This document shows, in pieces, positions 8,447-19,623 of a DNA stretch of 64,000 bases; position 1 is the first letter of the stretch, and each line of letters begins with the position of its first letter. The stretch is from Paragyromitra xinjiangensis (lineage: Eukaryota; Ascomycota; Pezizomycetes; Pezizales; Discinaceae): assembly GCA_038503065.1 (NCBI GenBank), contig JBCAMK010000016.1:682001-746000 (forward strand), written 5' to 3'. A model generated the notes under the pieces. The model saw nothing but the letters and a program-made list of their open reading frames with translations. It did no database searches and was not told the DNA's origin. The position numbers and the translations under genes were made by a program.

Positions 8447-10388
8447 TATAGATGATGACACCATGCTTCAAAATGCGCGCACCCGCCCCTTCGCTGTGAA
8501 AAGAGTGGAAGAAAGATTCAATACCAAACTCAGCAGGGCCGCCCACCTCAACATTAGTTTTTCCCTTCCCAAAACCGAACTCATGCATATCATACCCACC
8601 CAAGCCAAGCTCCAGCAAGCTGGCATGAACACTCCCATCAATATCCAAGGAAACATCATACTTCCTTCAACACACATCAAAACCCTAGTCATCATTGTTG
8701 ACCAGCGCCTACTTTTCCATAAACACGCCAACAAAGCAGCTACTTCTCTCCGTAATACAACCGAGTTAATACGAAAACTAGCCCGCAACAAAGGCCCAAC
8801 TCCCAATCTCTTCCACCAACTTGCAAACTCCATCGCCCTTCCTGGCGCGTTATATGGAGCAGAAGTCTAGTGGACAGGCAGTCAAACAATCCTGGATCGT
8901 CTCAATCCCGCATATCATAAACTGGCTCGCCTAATTACAGGTCTCCCCCGTTGGACTCCAATCAATAAATTACTCCCTGAAGCGGGCCTTCCTCCACTTC
9001 ATCTTTTACTCCACATGCATTCTCAACGCTACGGAATTCGACTCCTAAAGAATGTATCAAATCCCTTACACCAATCTCTCCTCTCACACCTACACCCCTC
9101 CAATGCACAAGGTACGGGCATCCAACGCATTGGCTCCCTCATCTCCAAAGTTCTTACTGGCCCCCCACTGGAGAATCTCTCCCCCCCCACTGCTCCATAC
9201 CTCACAGACACAAATATCTATATTTCAGGCACTAAGCAATCCGCCTCCCTCACCCACCTCGACTGGCTCCAAACCCTGCATGAAGCATGGGTATTATATT
9301 CCGATGGCTCCAAACAGGAAAATGGCATCACCTCTGCAGGATGGAACATCCTTCGTTACCAAAACGGAATTCCGATTTCCTCTCACACAAATTCATGCTG
9401 CCTTGGCCCCCATTGTGAAAACGAGGCCGCGGAAATTCATGGCATACAAGAAGCCCTCGCATACCTTCTCAGACACCTCATTACATTTCCTATTCCAGTT
9501 TATCTCTGCATCGATAACCAAAACGCTCTCCTGGCCCTAACAGGCCATCCCACTTCCAATAGACAATTCCTTTCTGCTGCTCTTAATCATATTCAAACCC
9601 TCCACAATCTACAATGCGACGTTAAGGCCATTTGGACACCATCTCACATGGGCATCCCAGGCAACGAGACAGCAGATACACAAGCAAAAAAAGGAGCCAA
9701 TTCTCCCTTCTGCACGCATGCAGTCACCACTCTAGGATGGCTGACACTTCAACCGAAACTTGCCCTGATACACGAATGGCAATTACAAAGCCCCTTCCCA
9801 GTTTCCCTGAATCCTCCACAAACTACCTGCTTCCTCAGACGCTCCCAAGCAAGAGCCATTTCTCTCCTGCGTACCGAACTCACCAATGCAGACCCAAATC
9901 CGTTACGCCCCGCAACAACATGCAACTGTGGTGCACTTTTATCTTCACGACATCTCGCCACACAATGTCCTCTCAATATCACAACTCGACCCAATTTTTC
10001 TCAAAGTTCATCAGCAAAAACAAACGACATTCCTCTGTGGCCTATTTGACCTCTGTGGCCTATTTGGCTCCTATTTGGCCTCTGTGGCCTCTGCAGAGGT
10101 CAACATTCCTCTGTGGAGGTTTCCGAGGAAATTTTGATATTTTCCTCTGCAGAGGCCACAGAGGCCACAGAGGTCCAAATAGGAGCCAAATAGGTCACAG
10201 AGGTAAGAACATGATCCTAATTTCAAATAGGTCATTTTTTGTTCTTGATGATGTTGGACCCAATCTATTCTATGCAACTCCGATGTCACTGCCTTGTTAG
10301 CTTTCATTCAAGATAACAATTTGGCAACTCTTTCTTCTAATAGTTATTACGATCGCGTTTCTAACTTAAATTTGCTTGATTACATGTA
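8447..10388 (+). pseudogene. LINE-E ORF2 fragment, RT end / RNase H
   Basis: Reads from IDDDTML of the reverse transcriptase active site through the thumb, RNase H and C-terminus. A TAG at 8868-8870 replaces the conserved Trp of EVWWTG. RNase H residues are present: YSDGS near 9298, ENEAAEIHGIQEAL, IDNQNALLAL and TPSHMGIPGNETAD. The terminal CNCGALLSSRHLATQC keeps the CXCX7HX4C form. The last ~35 codons resume after a palindromic insertion and can be read at 10281-10388 (LLAFIQDNNLATLSS, ending LNLLDYM), matching the LINE-B end. The copy is 5'-truncated, has one nonsense codon and is interrupted by the insertion, so it is inactive. Confidence 0.82.
10031..10245. repeat. Palindromic insertion in LINE-E ORF2
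   Basis: The left arm (10050-10098: CCTCTGTGGCC, TATTTGGCTCC, ending CTCTGCAGAGG) pairs with the right arm (10144-10203). Each arm is itself built from short CCTCTGTGG/CTATTTGG repeats, around a ~45-bp centre that again holds CCTCTGTGGAGG. The insert separates E ORF2 from its own last codons. It has no ORF and looks like a foldback or MITE-like insertion. The outer limits are uncertain because the flanking duplication is not clear. Confidence 0.65.
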
Positions 10389-10638
10389 ACTGGTTATCCG
10401 GGCAGGGGAAGATTTTCCTTTGTATCCGGAATTGGTTTCACTTAAACTGTTTGATTTATTGGGATATTTAGGGTTGTTGTTTTTGTTATTGGTTTTGTAT
10501 TTTCTTTTATGTTTAAGTGTGTTATTGGAGATGTTATGAGGATGGTGGTGGATGAGGCCATGTATTTTGTATACCGCGCCATTTTGTTTAGCTAGTAGGT
10601 AGTTAATCAATCTAAATCGATTCAAAAAAAAAAAAAAA
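10389..10638 (+). other. LINE-E 3' UTR and poly(A)
   Basis: Non-coding. Shares with LINE-B the ATCCGGGCRGGGGAAG..TTTCCTTTG block just after the stop and the GATGGTGGTGGATGAGGCCATG block (10537-10568). Ends in A15 rather than the heptamer tail of LINE-B. Confidence 0.75.
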
Positions 10639-11613
10639 TGTACAAGATATTCCACTCTCTTCTTTTTGCGGTTTACTCTGGAGTCTGCTATCTCCCTCAT
10701 CACCCAGTTTTCTTCCTCATCTACCATCTCCGTCTCCGGTGGGGGTTCTCTTCTCAGAGAGTCTGCTGGCGCTCTATAAGGTTCCAAGAGGCTGATGTGG
10801 AATACCGGGTGTATCTTCATACCCGGAGGCAAGACAAGCTCAAAGGCTTGCTTCCCCACTGCCTTCTTGACCTTAAAGGGCCCAAACTTCTTCTGATCCA
10901 GCTTGTTCATCGGCCGCTTTGTTTGTACATTGCGCCGATCAAGCATAACCTCATCACCTGGCTTGAGTTCCGGTCCCTTCTGGTGATGCTTATCATACCA
11001 GTGGGCCATCCGGACCCTAGCCTTCCCCAGGTTCTCCTGCATGGCATGCCAAATGGCTTCCCACTGAGATACCTTAACTTGACTCGCCGGGTTATCCCAA
11101 TCTGCTCTTTGCTTTGCATTTGGCCAATTGGTCCGAGGTTCAAACCCATAGTTTGCACAAAAGGGTGATACCTTGGTGGACTCGGAGATAGCAGAGTTGT
11201 AGGCATACTCGGCAAGGGGGAGGAGATCTGACCAATCGTCCTGCTGGAAGGAACAATAGCTCCGCATATACTGCTCCAGGACTTGGTTAACCCTCTCGGT
11301 TTGACCATCGGTTTGTGGATGAAATGCGGTAGACAAGTTCAACTTCACATTGAGGAGATCCATCAGAGACTGCCAAAAGTTGGAGATGAATTTGCTACCC
11401 CTATCCGAGACTATGTCATCAGGGAGACCATGAAGCTTCCAGATTTCCTTCAGGAAGAGTTTTGCCATGTCCTCAGTCTTATTCTCGCTAGGTAGCGGAA
11501 TGATGTGAGCCATCTTCGAAAACCAGTCAACTATGACCCAGATCTTGGTATTCCCATCGGATTCAGGCAATCCCACTATGAAGTCCATAGAGATTGAGGT
11601 CCAGGGTTGGTAG
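10639..11613 (-). pseudogene. Gypsy G1 pol, integrase catalytic core and partial chromodomain
   Basis: Continuation of gypsy G1 beyond the B1 and C2 insertions. On minus it starts at the repeated CTACCAACCCTGGACCTCA and reads MDFIVGLPES with the first catalytic Asp nearby (VDWFSKMAH), then DRGSKFISNFW (second Asp) and HPQTDGQTERVNQ with the Glu of the DDE triad near QVLEQY. A GPF/Y-like part (KFGPFKVKKAVG) and HPVFHISLLEPY follow. A chromodomain begins at WVMREIADSRV and is cut after VEYLV by the poly(A) of LINE-E. The 3' part of the element and its 3' LTR are not in the window. Confidence 0.88.
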
Positions 11614-13877
11614 TTATTTTATTTATTTATTGTTCATACTCGCATGCATCCGAATCGGATATGGCGTACAATAAGAGAAAACCCAACAGGAACAAAAAGA
11701 AAACAAAAACAAACTAACTAAATCCTCCGCCAGTTCCATCTCAGCCTCTCTCAGGCTTGTCGTCAGTTGATATGATAAGGAAAGACAAGTGACTACCCGA
11801 AGATCTCAACCTGTTCCTTTTTCCTTCACCATTGCATGTTTTGTGCCTATAGCACTCCTTCCACTGAGTCCTAAGACCCCTGAAGGCTGGTTAAATCATA
11901 ACAGGTAGGGGAAAACTTAAAGAACCATGCGATCCTGACGTTCACTGGCTCTAAGTCTTGCTTGTGTGAGTGTGAGGCAACCAGAGAAGTTACCACGATG
12001 CTGTTCGTTACAGTTCTTGCAACGGATGATAGTGTGGAGGCAGGGAGCTCCCTTGATGGTGCAAGAGGAGGTTGCGCAGGAGTGAGAAGATGCTGTATGT
12101 GGCCCAGCACAAATGTTGCAGTAAGGGGTTTTGCTGGTACAGTGTTGTTGTGGGTGGCCAAAGGCCAGGCAGGTGGTGCATTGAGTGTCTGGCCCAAAGC
12201 GAAGGTATTTGGTGACTTTGTGACGAAGTCCAAACATGGAGAGCCCTCTCTCAAGGGCAGTGGTGGCAGGCTGCTTCCCCACAATGGTAAGAACCATGGA
12301 GGATGCCTGTTTCCCCTCTCTCTGCTCAGGTCTGGTGAGCCAGCGGGGGTCGCGAAGTAGGGTGGTGCCTGGGTTGAACTGCTCAACCTCAGACCTGATC
12401 TGCTGGAATCCCTCTTCGCCAGAGGGGATGGAGGTGGGAACGTTGTGCACAACAACTTGGGTAAGGACTGCTTCCTTCTCCATGCTGGTGGCATTGGGAA
12501 TGGTGTTGCGAACAACTTCCTCAAGCTTCTGTCTTTGCTTAAGGAGGGAGTCGGAGGTGGTGGAGGTAACAGCAATGAGCTGCACATGGTGGGCAGGAGT
12601 GAATCGCACTTCTGCAATCAATGGCCTTTCCAAGGCTGCATTGACTGCATTGCGAATAAGGAGTGGGGTGATGTCATCAGGAATGGGTAGACCATTCCTG
12701 GTGATGATGAGGGTTCTGTCGCGTTTTGGAGGCACTATAGGTTGTTTGGAAGGCTTTAGGGCCTTGTTGGCTGGTCTGGAAGCCTTTTTAGAGGCAACCT
12801 GAGCCCAGGAAGTGGTGGCTGGCGGAGGAGCAGGTGCTGGAGGTAGGGGGAGGTTGGCAGAGGTCAGAATGGTAGTGAGGGTCCGTTTCTGTTCCAAGTC
12901 TGCAACCTTGGAGGTGAGGGTGGCCACCTTTTCCACTAGAGCTGGGTCATTGTGGAAGGTAGGGGCTGGTGGGGGTGTGTTGATAGCTTTTTCAAGCTGC
13001 TTGACGCGTTTTGTGAGTGCTTTGATGAGCCTGTTCTGCTCATCCATCACTGCGAAGAGGGAGGGGTGGTAGTTCTCCCCAGTACCAATGGCACCAAGGC
13101 GATCTAGGTTGCTGTTGGAGTCATCCATCTGGATGACTGGAGGTAGGGTGGTGGAAAATGTGAGGGGTCCCTCAGTGTCCGTCATGTCAGAGTCAGACTC
13201 TTCCAGGAGGACAGAGCCACTGTCTGTAGGCTCTGTGGCGGGCAGGGAGGCATAGTGAGGTAGGGGGACTGCTGGACGAAGTGGCAGGGCTTGTGTAGGT
13301 GTTTGCTCTGGGTCTCCATGGAGCAGAGGCGAAAAACGGGTGTTTGGGGGTGTTGTAGGGGCGCCAAACGGCGTTTGGAGCGAGTTTTGAGGTGAGCTAG
13401 CCACAGAAGAGGGAGACCTGAAGCCTCTGCCTCTCCCTCTGCCTCTAGACGAAGAGGAAGACATAGAGAAGGGTCCTGAACCGACAGGAGGAGGTGGGGT
13501 GTGTTGGGGGGGGTCCCTGGCAGAGGGAAATGGGAAATCGATCAGAACTTCTGCTGTTCTGGTCGGATCCGAACGAACGAGAGGGCGATCGAACGGGCGC
13601 GCTGAGGCGGTTCCAAAAAGCCCGGGGTCGAGCTAACCGGACGAAAACTGGTGGAGTTATGAGAAGATGCAGAATCTCAAGATTTGGTGAGGTTTTTGGA
13701 AGTGAGGGGTAAATAGGCGAATTCGACAACAACTTTTGCAAATCCGGTGCAAACCAGACGTACAATAGCAGGATCGAACGGGGGCAACGAGCTGATTCCG
13801 AATCTTCAAGAATCTCGTCGATCGGAGTAGTATTGGTGGAGTTGTGACCAAAAAGTCACTTTGGCGTTGTTGTTGTC
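11614..13877 (-). mobile_element. Family C copy C2
   Basis: Same structure as C1 in opposite orientation: 5' end near 13877 (GACAACAACAACGCC), two 5' segments, ORF1, 3' UTR with the shared block (about 11821-11858), hairpin ATCCGAATCGGAT (11648-11660) and TAAA tail (11614-11631). It sits directly at the 3' side of B1, separated from the B1 tail by 17 bp, and its tail abuts the resumed gypsy G1 pol. A short TAAC at both sides may be its target duplication. Confidence 0.85.
11917..13464 (-). CDS. C2 ORF1, gag-like protein (515 aa)
   Basis: Same length and layout as C1 ORF1: Ser/RG N-terminus (SSSSSRGRGRGRGF), coiled coil (VATLTSKVADLEQKR), RRM-like core (RTLIITRNGLPIPDDITPLL) and the four-module Cys/His cluster. 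It differs from C1 at about 20 residues, mostly in the linker (for example KKASRPANKALKPSKQPIVPP against KRASRPASKASKPPKQPTAPP) and at the end (MVL against MVV). No stop or frameshift has accumulated. The open frame in both copies suggests recent mobility or selection on the ORF1 product. Its role is presumed RNA packaging of family C transcripts. Confidence 0.87.
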   Translation of the reverse strand: MSSSSSRGRGRGRGFRSPSSVASSPQNSLQTPFGAPTTPPNTRFSPLLHGDPEQTPTQALPLRPAVPLPHYASLPATEPTDSGSVLLEESDSDMTDTEGPLTFSTTLPPVIQMDDSNSNLDRLGAIGTGENYHPSLFAVMDEQNRLIKALTKRVKQLEKAINTPPPAPTFHNDPALVEKVATLTSKVADLEQKRTLTTILTSANLPLPPAPAPPPATTSWAQVASKKASRPANKALKPSKQPIVPPKRDRTLIITRNGLPIPDDITPLLIRNAVNAALERPLIAEVRFTPAHHVQLIAVTSTTSDSLLKQRQKLEEVVRNTIPNATSMEKEAVLTQVVVHNVPTSIPSGEEGFQQIRSEVEQFNPGTTLLRDPRWLTRPEQREGKQASSMVLTIVGKQPATTALERGLSMFGLRHKVTKYLRFGPDTQCTTCLAFGHPQQHCTSKTPYCNICAGPHTASSHSCATSSCTIKGAPCLHTIIRCKNCNEQHRGNFSGCLTLTQARLRASERQDRMVL

Positions 13878-14153
13878 GGTTATAGGAGGAGGTTCCAATT
13901 TCCAATTTCCAATTTCATTTAATTTTAGACAGTCGCTAACCTAACTAGCTACTGAATGACGCGCGTATATGAAATACATGGTCTCATCCACCGCCATCCT
14001 CAACATCCCCATAAATATAACATAACATAAAGAAAATACAAAACATAATACGTAACCGAAACAACCAAATCATCTTGTAAGGAAATTTTATAACTGAACT
14101 GAAAACCATCCGGATACAAAGGAAAAACTTCCCCCGCCCGGATTGCCTTATAA

Positions 14154-17100
14154 TCAATTTATATTTAGCAAATTCGTATTCGATACGCCATAAAGATATT
14201 TATTTGTTGAAATCATGGCCAGATTGTTCTCGCGGATGAAATGCAGGAGGTCAATGTGGTTGTTATTGAGAAGGATGGCTGAGTACCAATTGTGGCCCCA
14301 GTTTGGTCGGGTGGTGCCATTGAGTGGGCAAGCGAGAGCTAAGTGTGGAGAAGAGTTGATGGCTCCACCTTGACATACGGTGGGGGGGTTAAGGGGATTT
14401 GGGTCCACTTTGGTTTGTTGCGTGCGAAGGGTGGAGATTGCTTTCGCTTGGTTTCGGCGAAGAAATCGTATGACTGGAGGGGGGTGGAGGGCAACGGGGG
14501 TTTCAGTTGTGGTTTGCCATAGCTTGAGAAGGTTAAGTTTGGGTTGGAGGCGAAGCCAACCCAGTGTGGAGCAAGTGTGTTTGCATGGTGGAAGGAGAAG
14601 GCCTTGTTTGGCCATTTGGTCAGCGATTTCATTGCCGGGAATGTTTGTGTGGGATGGAGTCCATCGGCCAAAAACTTCTGAGTTAAGATTATTTAATGTG
14701 GATATGTGTGCCAGTGTATCTTTTAGATATTGGCGGTTGGAGGTGCTGTTGCCCGAAAGGGATAGAAGGGCGTTTTGGTTGTCAACGCACAGGTATATGG
14801 TGGAATTGTCCGCAGGTAAATTGTGGATGAGGAAATATAGGGCTTCTTGGATGCCGTGAATTTCCGCGTCCTCGTTCGCAATGATGCCCCAGGTTGCAAT
14901 TGCCCTGGTGAGAGGAAGTGGGGATTCCATATTGGATGTGCTGAATGTTCCATCCTGAGGCGGTGATGCCGCTTTCAGCGCGGGAACCGTCGGAATATAA
15001 GATCCAGGCATCCGTTAAACCGTGCAGCCAATCCATATGAGTTAATGATGCTGATTGTTTCGTGCCTTGGATGTGTATGTGGGATGGGTGTAAGAAAGGA
15101 TGAATGGGTAGAGAGAGATCTTCGAGTGGGGCACCAGTTAAAAGTCTGGCAATCAAGGAGCCAACCCGTTGGAGGCCAGTGCCTTTGAAGTCGGTGGGGT
15201 GGAGGTAATTTAATAATGTGTGGTGCAGGGGGTGTTTGGAATTGCGGAGGATGCGTAGTCCATAATATTGGGTGCGCATGTCGAGTAAAAGGTGGAGCGG
15301 AGCTAGCCCGGCTTCAGGTAATAGCTTGTGTATGGGAGTGAATTTAGAGAGGCCAGAAATTAATCTTGCAGCGCGGTGATAGGCTGGTGATAATCGATCC
15401 AAAACGCTTTGTGACCCGGTCCACCATACCTCGGAGCCATATAAGGCCGCAGGGAGAATGATGGTGAGGGTGAGTTGGTGAAGGAGGTTAGGAGTGGGTC
15501 CCTTATCTTTGACTAGATTATTCACCAGGTAAAGGGAAGTTCGTAGCCGAGACGCGGCTTGTTGGCAGTGTGCATGAAAGTTGAGTCTTTGATCCAGTAC
15601 GATGCCTAGAACTTTAATATGGGGCAAGGGGGGAAATGCCTTGTTATTTAGCATTATAGCTTGAGTTGGGGGGTGACTGGTGAAAGGGGTGATGAGATGA
15701 ATTAGTTCCGTTTTTGGTTCGGAAAATCTAATGTTGAGGTAGGAAGCCCGTTTTTCCTTTGCTTTGTATCTTTCCGCTAAGCGTATGGTGGCAAAGGCAG
15801 GTTTCTTACTCATTTGTAGAGCGGTATCATCGTCTATATAAATGGTGGAAATTTCGGAAGAATGTGGAGTGAGCGGGTCAAGTGCTGCAGCGTAAATGGT
15901 GAATGCGATGGATGAAAGCGGTGAACCTTGTGGGAGTCCGACTGTAAGTGGTTGGGGTGCCTCCAGTTCATTATTGATTCGGAAAGCAAGTGTGCGGTTG
16001 GAGGTAAAGCTTTGCATCCATTTGATGCACCATGGGGGGAAGGTGTAATGTTCCAAAATTTTTATTAAATGAGGATGGGAAACGCAGTTGAAGGCTCCGT
16101 CGATGTCCGTTGCCAAAATGGAAGGACGGGAGGGGCGCTTTATTGCCCTTTTATCGTCGTGTGGAACAGGTATCAGCAGCTGTCTTTGTGCGGGGGTGAG
16201 AATGAGATGAAGGGAATCGGTGGCAGAAATGCCTGTCCTGGCTCCTGTGTGATGTGATTGGATAGCGCCATTCTTTGTTGCGCATGTTTCTAGTTTCCGA
16301 GCAACTAGTTTTTCCAGTAGTTTGCCGAAGCAGGAGAGGAGTGAAACAGGGCGGTAACTTTTGGGGGATGAGTAGTCCGCCTTGTTTGATTTGGGGATGG
16401 GAACGCAGTGGGTTATCTTCCAAGAAGCTGGCATGATACCCAAGCGAAGGAGATTGTTGAAGAGGGAGGTGAGGATGGAAGGGCGAGCGCGGTGGACTTC
16501 TCTGAGTGTAATATAATTAATCCCATCTGGGCCAACGGCGGTGCGCATGTTCGATTTTTGGAGGAGGGAATCAATTTCTTCTTCCGTGACTAGAAAGGGA
16601 ATGGATTCGGTATTGGCGGAGGGAGGAGGTAAGAAATTTGGAGGGAAGTTAGGTGGGGTGAGCTGGGGAGGGAAAAAAGTGAGGCGGAAGGCTTTGCCGA
16701 TTTCCTCGTTGGTTTCTTGTTTTTCAATGGGAGGGATATTGGGCTTGTTACGAGCCGTGCTTCTATTCATGAGATTCCAGGCGGAGCTGGGGGTGATGTC
16801 TTTGAGGGTACGGTGCCAGTGATCCCATTTGGCTAGCATTATTTCGGTTTTATATTCCTTCCTTGTGGAATTGGCTAGAATGCGCCAGTGAGGAAGGGCA
16901 TTGGGTTTCCGCGCTCGTGATTCAGCCCATGATAACTTCCTTTTTAGGGCTTTGAGGTGCGGTGTCCACCAGGATTTGGAATGTGATCGAGGTTTAGAAA
17001 GGGGTACCGTTGAGTCTACGGCTAGGTTGATTGTGTTCGTGATGTAGGTAAGAGTGAGGTTGGCTTTCTCTTCATCGGAATAGTTGAAGGGAATGGCTGC

Positions 17101-17886
17101 TTCTTGGATGATATTGTGGAATAATGGCCAGTTCGTTTTGGAAAATAAGCGTCGGCTGGAGTATTCCGGAGGATGGATATAGAGTGTGGTGTTTAAGGAA
17201 ACGTGATCAGAATTGTGTGGGCAATTGGGGGGGGCTGACCAGGGTCCACAGATATCGGTGAGCCCTCTGACCCTGGTGAGGTCGACGATGCTGGGTCTTT
17301 GTCCATTTCTGGGGAAGTGGGTTAAAATGCCTGGTTTGTTGAGGAGGCGGAAGTTGTTGTTTTCCAGCCAGTTTGTGATTTGTTCCGTTAACGCAATGCG
17401 GTGTGAAAAGAGGTGTTGATAATTTTCGGTGATGGGACCATACCACCAAGGGTGGTGTAGGTTGAAGTCCCCTGCGAGAATTGTGTTTTGGTGGAAGTGA
17501 TGTGAAAGGAGTGGGAGGTGGTGGTCGTTGGAACTGCTTCGTGGTTGAATGTATATGTTGCAGATCTCAAGAGTAAGGTGGGGGATTTTTAGGAGGATTG
17601 AAATTATGTTTGGGTTGGGCGAAAGTGTAGTGATTATTTTTGTGTTTTTTAGATTTTTCTTAATATAAATAATGACTTTGGGTGACGAGGAGGGATAGTA
17701 TGCATCCGCAGTTTTGGAATTAGGTGGAAGTGAATTATGGTCAAGCCATGGTTCCTGTAACATAAGAATGAGGGTATGTCGAGAGCGGTCAAAAGAGGAG
17801 ATGACTGAAAGGGTGGAGGCCTGTCCTTTGGCGCAGTTCAGCTGCTGTGCCATGGCTATGCCTGTTGTGGGAGGTTGTACCTCCAT
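14154..17886 (-). pseudogene. LINE-B1 ORF2, EN-RT-RNase H with one frameshift
   Basis: Starts at ATG 17886, whose A is the last base of the ORF1 stop (TAATG). Endonuclease: GDFNLHHPWW, SIVDLTRVRG, NSDH. Reverse transcriptase: SYRPVSLLSCFGKLLEK, TDIDGAFNCVSH, GLPQGSPLSS, YIDDDTA. RNase H: YSDGSRAESG, then NEDAEIHGIQEAL after the frameshift, VDNQNALLSL, TPSHTNIPGNEIADQ. A 2-nt loss near 14875 (CGAACGAGG for CGAAAACGAGG) breaks the frame inside RNase H. Restoring those 2 nt gives the 3735-nt length of B3 ORF2. Endonuclease and RT are still encoded on one frame of about 1000 residues. Confidence 0.88.
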
Positions 17887-19304
17887 TAAGCGTTGGTAGT
17901 GTTAATTCGGGAGGATTTAAGGCTCTCAGTGAGCTTGGTATAAGCGATGCAGACTTTGCGCTCATAGGCTTTGTGGCCTTGGTTGCAGTTTGCGCAGCGG
18001 ATGGGAGGGTGGGTGCATTTGGTTCCAGCCGGGCAACCTGCTGAGGTGCAGGGGTGTTTGATGGTTTCGTGGGCTTCTGCGCAAATAGCACATTTGAAGT
18101 CCTTCTTGCAGGTTTGTTGGTGGTGGCCAAATTCTTGGCACTTTCGGCATTGGGTGGTGGGGGAAACAGCAATGTATTCCTGGATGCGGCAGAATGAATT
18201 AAAAAGGGGGATTTGGTGGAGACCTAGGGTTTCCATGGTGAATTTCTGGGGAAGGGCGATAACAATGGCTGAGTGGGTTTTGTTGGCTCTTGCTTCCGGT
18301 GTGGTAAGCCATCTGGGAACTTGAGCAAGAGTGAAGGTGGGGACTGAGATGGCCATTTGCTCCGCTACTTCAGCCATGGTGTTCTTGGTGGGGATGCCAT
18401 GGATGATGAACTTGGACCATTTGGAGTTAGGTCGAGCTTCGGAAAGGGGGATGTTTAGCAAGGTGCAGGCTGTTTCGATTTCTTTGTTGTAGGCCGAGCA
18501 GATTTGTTCGGCAGATTCATCAGGGCGAGTGGTGATTACAAAGTTATGTCTTGCAGTTTTGGTGCAGATGAGGATGGATGTGTTACGTGGAGCGAGTTCC
18601 TTGTTGATAGCGGCGAGGAGGGAATTGTTGGTGAGGGCTGGAGGCAGGTCGCCAGAGGTCTCAAGGATGATCTGGCGATTGATTGCCGTGAACTGGGGTT
18701 GGAAGAGTTTGGGGGGAAGGGCCTTCTTCTTCTTATTGCCTTTGTTTACTTTGGTGAATGGGTCTGCGGGGGCGTTGGCTGCTTGAGCGTAGGTCATGGG
18801 CTTGCCATTATTTAGCAGTGGGACCTGAGGTTTCTGGGCTGTTTGGGGCGGCTTTTGTTGTTGGTTGTTGACAGGTGCAGGAGTGCGGGTGGGTTGGCTG
18901 GTGTTCTTGTCAATGGTTTGCAAAGACCTGGCCATGTTGTTGAGGGTGGTGGATAGCTTTCCGACCATTTCTTGAAGGATCTTAGTCTGATCCGTGAGCC
19001 TGAGGATGTCATTCTCCTGCATAGCTACTTCAGCGAGGAGGTGGGTGTTGTTTTCCTCGGTTTGCGTATTGAGGCGAGCGAAGCTAGATTTCAAGAGCCA
19101 GGCGGTGTATTGCTCGGTGTTGCCGTCATCCGGGATTTCAGGCATGTAGTCCTCCGTAATGGAGAAGTCGCGAAGCCAATTGGGGGTGGAGTCATCGGGG
19201 AGTTCGTGCATCAGAGCTTCGTCTTGATACTGTGAATCAGTGGTAAGGCCTTGTGGGCCTGTTTCAAAAAGGGATTGCGCAGTGGAGGGTCCAGGTTGTG
19301 CCAT
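17886..19304 (-). CDS. LINE-B1 ORF1, gag-like protein (472 aa)
   Basis: ORF1 protein for RNA binding. ATG 19304 (MAQPGPSTAQ) is preferred because it is the first ATG in frame and gives the same 472-aa length in B3, B4 and B5; the frame is open further upstream without an ATG. A coiled coil runs near residues 80-145 (VAMQENDILRLTDQTKILQE), then a Pro/Gln/Asn-rich linker, an RRM-like region near 215-320 (INRQIILETSGDLPPAL; KWSKFIIHGIPT) and the Cys/His cluster CX2CX4HX4C, CX2CX3HX6C, CX4CX5CXH, CX2CX3HX7C in the last 90 residues. It is intact and ends in TAATG, coupling it to ORF2. Confidence 0.87.
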   Translation of the reverse strand: MAQPGPSTAQSLFETGPQGLTTDSQYQDEALMHELPDDSTPNWLRDFSITEDYMPEIPDDGNTEQYTAWLLKSSFARLNTQTEENNTHLLAEVAMQENDILRLTDQTKILQEMVGKLSTTLNNMARSLQTIDKNTSQPTRTPAPVNNQQQKPPQTAQKPQVPLLNNGKPMTYAQAANAPADPFTKVNKGNKKKKALPPKLFQPQFTAINRQIILETSGDLPPALTNNSLLAAINKELAPRNTSILICTKTARHNFVITTRPDESAEQICSAYNKEIETACTLLNIPLSEARPNSKWSKFIIHGIPTKNTMAEVAEQMAISVPTFTLAQVPRWLTTPEARANKTHSAIVIALPQKFTMETLGLHQIPLFNSFCRIQEYIAVSPTTQCRKCQEFGHHQQTCKKDFKCAICAEAHETIKHPCTSAGCPAGTKCTHPPIRCANCNQGHKAYERKVCIAYTKLTESLKSSRINTTNA

Positions 19305-19623
19305 TTTGGTTGGTGATCCTGAGCGGGCGGGAGCTGGTGAGGGGTTGAAAAGAGTTCTTTTCTTGCCGATGAGGGGGAGGGTGAAGTTGGTACCAAAGGT
19401 CACCAGCTTCACAGGAGATGGGGATGGTGTGCGGGATCTCCGGGGAGGAGTTTGGGGCGAATCCAGGATGATTTGGGGCGGAGCGCCCGATGAAAAGGTG
19501 CGAGTGCGGGGAAGTGGTGAGAAATGAAGCCGAAGAGTTAAAGACTTTTTGCGGTGTGTAACGCCGTTGCAACGTAGAACTGTTGTTTTGCAGGGATCTT
19601 TTTGCTCGTGCAGGATGAGGTCC
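19305..19623 (-). other. LINE-B1 5' UTR and gypsy-LINE junction
   Basis: 319-bp leader ahead of the ORF1 ATG. The gypsy pol frame reads through the junction for about 27 codons (TSSCTSKKIPAKQQF...) and stops, giving a chimeric integrase tail. No separate gene is seen. Confidence 0.7.

Larger units (their letters stand above)
8447..10638 (+). mobile_element. LINE-E, 3' half with poly(A)
   Basis: Fragment of a fourth LINE family, closest to LINE-B in protein and 3' UTR but clearly distinct. It begins inside the reverse transcriptase at the IDDDT motif, right after the C1 tail, and ends in 15 A (10624-10638) inserted into the chromodomain of gypsy G1. The 5' half is absent from the window. Confidence 0.82.
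13895..19623 (-). mobile_element. LINE-B copy B1, full length, inserted in gypsy G1 pol
   Basis: 5.7-kb LINE with 5' UTR, ORF1, ORF2, 3' UTR and heptamer tail (GGAAATT repeated, 13895-13915). The 5' junction lies in gypsy integrase at GGACCTCA (19616-19623). The gypsy sequence from CTACC to GGACCTCA recurs at 11595-11613 with one mismatch, as expected for a target duplication separated later by C2. B1 is far closer to B2 than to B3, B4 or B5. Confidence 0.88.

Noticed and set aside
9632..10300. 222-aa plus-strand ORF across the palindrome as a gene
   Set aside because: Out-of-frame reading of LINE-E RNase H running into the palindromic insertion; no conserved motif.
19538..19623. Novel C-terminal domain of gypsy integrase (TSSCTSKKIPAK...)
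   Set aside because: It is the LINE-B leader read through from the pol frame; the true continuation is at 11613.
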